A stretch of 64,000 bases of DNA, taken from the NCBI GenBank assembly GCA_947584595.1, contig CANPWP010000004.1, positions 31,994 through 95,993 of the forward strand. Reading direction: 5' to 3'. The notes below the pieces were generated by a model. That model was not told the origin of the DNA and searched no databases. It saw only the letters and a list, made by a program, of their open reading frames with translations. Both the position numbers and the translations under genes were made by a program. Shown one piece after another: positions 60,188 to 64,000 of this stretch; the first letter of the stretch is position 1; each line of letters begins with the position of its first letter. The stretch is from an uncultured Clostridia bacterium (GTDB taxonomy: Bacteria > Bacillota > Clostridia > Oscillospirales > Acutalibacteraceae).

Positions 60188-60241
60188 AATTTCACACCTC
60201 CTTTGAAAATATTATTGGCTCAAAATAAAGGTTTATACATT

Positions 60242-61567
60242 ATGAATGAATTTTTAATAAGAATTAAAGAAATTTTAAATGATGAATTTGATGATTTTTT
60301 AAAATGCTATAACGGCGATAATTTCAAAGGATTAAGGGTAAATACTCTAAAATCTTCTTTTGAGGAATTAAAAAGATTTATTGGTTTTGAACTTAAAAAA
60401 ACGCCTTTTTGCAAAAACGGCGCATATATTCCAAAGGAAGTTCAGTCCTTAGGAAATAATCCTCTTCATCACGCAGGTGCTTTTTATATCCAGGAGCCTT
60501 CGGCAACCTCAGCCGTGACAATGTTAAATGTTCAAAAAGGGGACAAGGTTCTTGACCTTTGTGCTGCTCCCGGAGGAAAAAGCACTCAGATCGCCGCTGA
60601 TTTAATGGGGACAGGACTTTTATGGTCTAATGAAATTGTAAAAAACAGAGCAAATATTTTGCTTTCGAATATAGAACGAATGGGTGTAAAAAATGCTGTT
60701 GTATCATCTTGTCACCCTGATGTTTTATGTAATGAGTTAAACGGATTTTTTGATAAAGTGCTTGTTGACGCTCCCTGCAGCGGTGAGGGAATGTTCAGAA
60801 AAGATTCAAACGCAGTTCAGGAATGGAGCGTTGAGCATGTAAAATCCTGTGCAGAAAGACAGCTTCAAATTTTAAACAGCGCTAAAAATGCTTTAAAGCC
60901 TGACGGAGTTATGGTTTATTCAACCTGTACATTTTCAAAGGAAGAAAATGAACAGGTTATTGAAAAATTTTTGGAGCAAAATCCTGACTTTGAAATTGCA
61001 GAACCTGATGTTACTTTTGGCAGAAGAACGATGAATTATGCGGTAAGAATTTTTCCAATGGACGGCGGAGAGGGCCACTTTGCCGCAAAATTGAAAAGAA
61101 AAAATCAGGGACAGGCTGTATATCATCTTCCTGTTATTGCAAATGCAAATAAAAAAATTCTTGAAAATGTTTATAATTTTTTAAGTGAGTTTTTAACTGA
61201 GCCTGAAAAAATTAAAAATATAAAGGTTATTAACGATAAAATATACTCAATTCCTAATGAAATGCCTCAAACAAGCGGTGTTCAGATTTTAAGAGGTGGA
61301 GTTTTGATAGGAGAAATTAAGAAAAACAGAATTGAACCTGAACATCATTTGTTTATGACGTTAAATAAAAACAATTTTAAACAGTCAGTTGATTTTGATT
61401 TAAATAGTGACGAAATAAATAAGTTTTTACACGGAGAAGAAATTGATGTTCCAATGGATTTTAAAGGTTATACTCCTGTTTGTGTAAACGGTATTACCTG
61501 CGGATTTGGAAAAGCGTCAGACGGAAAACTGAAAAATAAATACCCAAAGGGTTTAAGGATTTTATAA
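60242..61567 (+). CDS. rsmF: rRNA (cytosine-5) methyltransferase, RsmF/NOL1-NOP2-Sun family
   Basis: The 441-residue protein methylates C5 of cytosines in rRNA with S-adenosylmethionine. It shows the N-terminal RsmF-like domain, then IQEPSATSAVTMLNVQKGDK, the SAM motif LDLCAAPGGKSTQIAADL, VDAPCSGEGMFRKD with the first Cys of the pair (PCSGEG), and YSTCTFSKEENEQVI with the catalytic Cys. A C-terminal RsmF-type and PUA-like domain follows, ending KNKYPKGLRI. A longer frame begins at 60080, but it is the Val/Leu-rich complement of the Asn-rich gene and is not coding. I chose ATG 60242 (weak AAAGG upstream). Its TAA overlaps the rsmA ATG by one base. Confidence 0.94.
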   Translation: MNEFLIRIKEILNDEFDDFLKCYNGDNFKGLRVNTLKSSFEELKRFIGFELKKTPFCKNGAYIPKEVQSLGNNPLHHAGAFYIQEPSATSAVTMLNVQKGDKVLDLCAAPGGKSTQIAADLMGTGLLWSNEIVKNRANILLSNIERMGVKNAVVSSCHPDVLCNELNGFFDKVLVDAPCSGEGMFRKDSNAVQEWSVEHVKSCAERQLQILNSAKNALKPDGVMVYSTCTFSKEENEQVIEKFLEQNPDFEIAEPDVTFGRRTMNYAVRIFPMDGGEGHFAAKLKRKNQGQAVYHLPVIANANKKILENVYNFLSEFLTEPEKIKNIKVINDKIYSIPNEMPQTSGVQILRGGVLIGEIKKNRIEPEHHLFMTLNKNNFKQSVDFDLNSDEINKFLHGEEIDVPMDFKGYTPVCVNGITCGFGKASDGKLKNKYPKGLRIL

Positions 61568-62451
61568 TGGAGAATTTATCAAATATAGGAACAATTAAAG
61601 AAATACTTTCAAAACACGGTTTCACTTTTTCAAAAGCACTCGGACAAAACTTCCTTGTTAATCCCTCTGTTTGTCCTAAAATGGCTGAAATGTGCGGTGC
61701 AGATAAAGAAACAGGCGTAATTGAAATTGGACCGGGAATAGGAGTTTTAACAAATGAACTTGCAAAAATTGCAAAAAAGGTAGTTGCAATTGAACTTGAT
61801 AAAAGACTTTTGCCTGTTTTAAATGAGACCTTAAGCGAATACAAAAATGTTAAAATCATTAACGACGATGTTATGAAAATAAATCTTCATCAGCTTATTA
61901 AAGATGAATTTCCTGATATGAAAGTTGTGGTTTGTGCAAATTTGCCATATTATATTACCTCGCCTGTAATTATGAAGCTTCTTGAAGAAAATCTGCCGAT
62001 TTGCGCATTAACGGTTATGGTTCAGAAGGAAGCAGGTCAGCGTATTTGCGCAGAGGTTGGAACACGCTCAGGTGGTGCACTGACTGTTGCGGTGAATTAC
62101 TACAGCAGTCCTAAGTTGTTGTTTAATGTCAGCGCAGGTTCATTTATGCCTGCACCAAAGGTTGATTCCTGCGTGATAAGGCTTGATATTTGTGATAAAC
62201 CGACTGTTGATGTAAAAAGCAGTAAAGTGTTTTTTAAAATTGTTAAGAGTGCATTTTCCCAAAGAAGAAAAACACTTTCAAATTCTTTAAGTTCCGGATT
62301 AGGATATAATAAGCAAACGGTTAATTCAATTTTAGAGAAATTATCAATCCCTCAAAATACAAGAGCAGAACAGCTAAAAATGGATGAGTTTGCAATCATA
62401 GCAAATGAAGTTTATATTTTGGAAAAGGAAATTGAGAATAATGGAAAATAA
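61567..62451 (+). CDS. rsmA: 16S rRNA dimethyladenosine transferase
   Basis: RsmA (KsgA) dimethylates two adjacent adenosines near the 3' end of 16S rRNA during 30S assembly. The 294-residue protein has KALGQNFLVNPSVCPKM, the SAM motif VIEIGPGIGVLTNELAK, VVAIELDKRL, the family catalytic motif CANLPYYITSPVIMKLL, and GSFMPAPKVDSCVIRLD with SAFSQRRKTLSNSL. It starts in the TAATG overlap with rsmF, so translation is coupled. The stop overlaps the start of a membrane-protein gene by about 10 bases. It forms a small rRNA-modification unit with rsmF. Confidence 0.96.
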   Translation: MENLSNIGTIKEILSKHGFTFSKALGQNFLVNPSVCPKMAEMCGADKETGVIEIGPGIGVLTNELAKIAKKVVAIELDKRLLPVLNETLSEYKNVKIINDDVMKINLHQLIKDEFPDMKVVVCANLPYYITSPVIMKLLEENLPICALTVMVQKEAGQRICAEVGTRSGGALTVAVNYYSSPKLLFNVSAGSFMPAPKVDSCVIRLDICDKPTVDVKSSKVFFKIVKSAFSQRRKTLSNSLSSGLGYNKQTVNSILEKLSIPQNTRAEQLKMDEFAIIANEVYILEKEIENNGK

Positions 62452-62839
62452 AGATAATGATAATGCAATTTTAAATCAGGAAAATACGGCAGAATCAGAA
62501 AATGAAAATAAAAAGGATAATCAGCGTGAAAATGTTGATGAAAATATTAAGGAAATAGGCAATGAAAATGAAGATTTCTCCCTAAGCGAAAGAACATTGA
62601 AAATTATAAAAAAGAGAAATAAAAGAAGAAATAAAGTAAGAATGAATTTTCTTTATAAAATCGGCTTTATTCTCTTTGTAATTGCAATAGGATTTTTAAT
62701 TGCGGCAATGGTTATTTGTTTAGTTGAAAACGCAATAGACCATGACAGCTTTTTAGCAATTTTATTTTCAATTATCAGCGCTTCTCTTGCGTTCGTAGGA
62801 ATAATTTTTACCTGTATTAGCAAAGAAACTGATAAATAA
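62441..62839 (+). CDS. Small membrane protein with a charged N-terminus
   Basis: I do not recognise a family. From ATG 62441 the 132-residue protein has a strongly charged, Asn/Glu/Lys-rich N-terminus (about 1-65, ENKDNDNAILNQENTAES at the start), a basic stretch (KIIKKRNKRRNKVRMN), and two membrane helices (KIGFILFVIAIGFLIAAMVI and AILFSIISASLAFVGIIFTC). The basic stretch before the first helix predicts a cytoplasmic N-terminus. It overlaps the end of rsmA by about ten bases in another frame, so it is the last gene of the rsmF-rsmA unit. A terminator follows closely. Confidence 0.75.
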   Translation: MENKDNDNAILNQENTAESENENKKDNQRENVDENIKEIGNENEDFSLSERTLKIIKKRNKRRNKVRMNFLYKIGFILFVIAIGFLIAAMVICLVENAIDHDSFLAILFSIISASLAFVGIIFTCISKETDK

Positions 62840-62860
62840 AATAGTAATTAAAGTAAAAGA

Positions 62861-62898
62861 GGCTTGGCACTAATACAGTAGTGTCAAGCCATTTTTTA
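62861..62898 (+). terminator. Terminator of the rsmF-rsmA unit
   Basis: GGCTTGGCACTA (62861-62872) pairs with TAGTGTCAAGCC (62879-62890), one G-U, around ATACAG, followed by ATTTTTT. Confidence 0.9.
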
Positions 62899-62974
62899 AA
62901 AAAATTAAAATAATCCGTTTTTTAAGTTGATGATATTGCATCAGAGAAAGGTAAATTATAAGTTTTTTGTATAA

Positions 62975-63784
62975 TTATTTCTGAGCTTCGGAAAGTCTTT
63001 GAACCATGGTTTTTTTCTTATTTTTAACCTTTTCGGGTTTAACCTTTTTGCCCTTAAACCTTCTTGCGCCTTTCCAAGCCTTCTGCAAATCCTCGCTTAA
63101 ATACTCATTAACAGCGTCCCACTCACTTTCGTCAATTGAATTTAAAAGTACAATAGTAATAATTGAACGAGTGTCAACGTCTCCGTTTGAATATTGTGTG
63201 CTTAAAAGCTGTCCTAACTTTTCAAGCTGGGGCTTTGAAGCAGTTTTTACATAATCGCAAAGCTTCGGAACAATATGCTCTTTAGAAAATGTAACTCCTC
63301 TGAAAGGATAATAATATTCATCCTCAAGCTTGATTTCCTCTTTTAATTCGGGAAATAATGAAACTAAACGCTTTGCAAGAAAAATCGGGTCTGCATTTCC
63401 CTCATCATCGTTTTTCTTTCTTTTAGATTTAGTTGTCTTAAGTCTTTTAATTGCCGCTGTACCTGATACGGCTTCAACAAAATCGTTTGCAATACTTTCT
63501 GCTTCTTTATTGCCGTCTGTTTCAGGGTCAAACATCCATGTTGCGAGAGTTCTCCATTCATTATCCGGACCATCGTCAGTCATAGCGCATGAGCGCATTA
63601 AAATATGCTTTTTATCAAAATAATATACAATAGAATAAGCTATGCTTTCTCCTGTAAAAAGAGCGACCTTTTCATTTTCATTATCGTTTGAAACCTTTTG
63701 TTCTTCTACTCCCTGTTGTGCAAGGGCATTTTTCAACTTATCTGAAATAAGTTGAAAATTTTTATCTAATGCATTATCCAACAA
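62975..63784 (-). CDS. Conserved-looking protein of unknown function
   Basis: The 269-residue protein has no membrane segment or signal peptide. It shows an N-terminal region with AYSIVYYFDKKHILMRSCAM and NEWRTLATWMFDPETDGNKE (about 50-95), a Lys-rich linker (KRLKTTKSKRKKNDDEG), a helical C-terminal domain (VDTRSIITIVLLNSIDESEW, YLSEDLQKAWKGARRFKG), and a very basic tail (KKVKPEKVKNKKKTMVQRL). The Lys-rich tail may bind nucleic acid or ribosomes (inference). The start appears to be TTG 63784 with AAAGGA 8 bases upstream; the nearby ATG is out of frame. It converges with the rsmF-rsmA unit. I do not know a function. Confidence 0.75.
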   Translation of the reverse strand: MLDNALDKNFQLISDKLKNALAQQGVEEQKVSNDNENEKVALFTGESIAYSIVYYFDKKHILMRSCAMTDDGPDNEWRTLATWMFDPETDGNKEAESIANDFVEAVSGTAAIKRLKTTKSKRKKNDDEGNADPIFLAKRLVSLFPELKEEIKLEDEYYYPFRGVTFSKEHIVPKLCDYVKTASKPQLEKLGQLLSTQYSNGDVDTRSIITIVLLNSIDESEWDAVNEYLSEDLQKAWKGARRFKGKKVKPEKVKNKKKTMVQRLSEAQK

Positions 63785-63924
63785 AAATCATTCCTTTATA
63801 AAAAACTCACAAGTTTTTATAATAAACTATATAATGAATTGATTATACTATCATTTTACTGCTTTGTCAAAGGTTTTTAAGCCGTATTTATGCTTGTATG
63901 TTTTTAAACTTAATTGCACTTGCA

Positions 63925-63950
63925 TGTAGGTTTGTCAATGATGTGTTACA
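63925..63950 (+). repeat. IS-end-like sequence, copy 3
   Basis: TGTAGGTTTGTCAATGATG followed by TGTTACA, near the right edge. It matches 48472-48489 in its first 18 bases and resembles 14977-15003. A transposase could begin beyond 64000; the 50 bases seen after it are not enough to tell. Confidence 0.55.
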
Positions 63951-64000
63951 AAATTAGAAAACTTCGCTGGTAGAAAGAAAGGCGTTAATATAATCAGCAG

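Noticed and set aside
60080..60241. Val/Leu/Ile-rich N-terminal extension of the rsmF frame, resembling a long membrane segment
   Set aside because: It is the reverse complement of the Asn/Gln codons of the small gene on the other strand; it lies across that gene's ribosome binding site, and rsmF homologues begin near ATG 60242.

Overview
The window looks like a chromosome segment of a low-GC, anaerobic, spore-forming Firmicute of the Ruminococcus/Oscillospiraceae type. The evidence is sporulation and germination genes (spoIIP, gpr, a GerA-type receptor subunit), a type III glutamine synthetase, a PerR-rubrerythrin pair, many AGGAGG ribosome binding sites, and four secreted proteins ending in type I dockerins. 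A GH13 amylase next to a starch-binding dockerin protein recalls the Ruminococcus bromii amylosome. No rRNA, tRNA or CRISPR array was seen.

Layout. 1-5.5 kb (minus): an ANTAR regulator, carA, carB and dapF; carB runs into dapF in one open frame with no stop codon. 5.5-10 kb (plus): a leader with a terminator and a competing hexaloop hairpin, then glnN and an ammonium transporter fused to a PII domain. 10.3-13.5 kb (minus): pfkA and ppk. 14-15.4 kb: a DUF1292 gene, queT with a probable preQ1 riboswitch, and a broken transposase. 15.5-19.4 kb (minus): the starch operon. 19.8-25.1 kb (minus): rarA, glyA, dusB, a small membrane protein and spoIIP. 25.4-31 kb: a dockerin papain-type protease, gpr-gerA, and a dockerin CHAP/SH3 protein.

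31-39 kb is the most plastic part. It holds an EctB-type aminotransferase without ectoine genes, an ATP-grasp gene, a frameshifted dCMP deaminase, and two apparently identical 1,411-bp direct repeats. Each repeat carries an sdpR-sdpI-like pair and the 3' end of a DUF218 gene, and together they bracket a dockerin gene. 39-46 kb: a vitamin B6 kinase/ECF/radical SAM operon, then a MarR-controlled heterodimeric ABC exporter with a perfect palindrome inside its promoter. 46-53 kb: a stand-alone NrdD-tail-like protein, metK under a SAM-I riboswitch, and an ABC/FtsX exporter with a very long coiled coil. 53-58 kb: aspS-gatCAB. 58-64 kb: perR-rubrerythrin, an amidase, a 52-residue protein that is two-thirds asparagine, rsmF, rsmA, two unknown genes and an IS-end-like sequence at the right edge.

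Three themes recur. Nitrogen and glutamine control links the ANTAR protein, carAB, glnN and amtB-PII. The dockerin proteins suggest a scaffolded extracellular complex with amylase, protease and wall-acting parts. Recent rearrangement shows in the repeats, IS ends, broken genes and gene fusions. All functions are inferred from sequence motifs read by eye; no database search was run.
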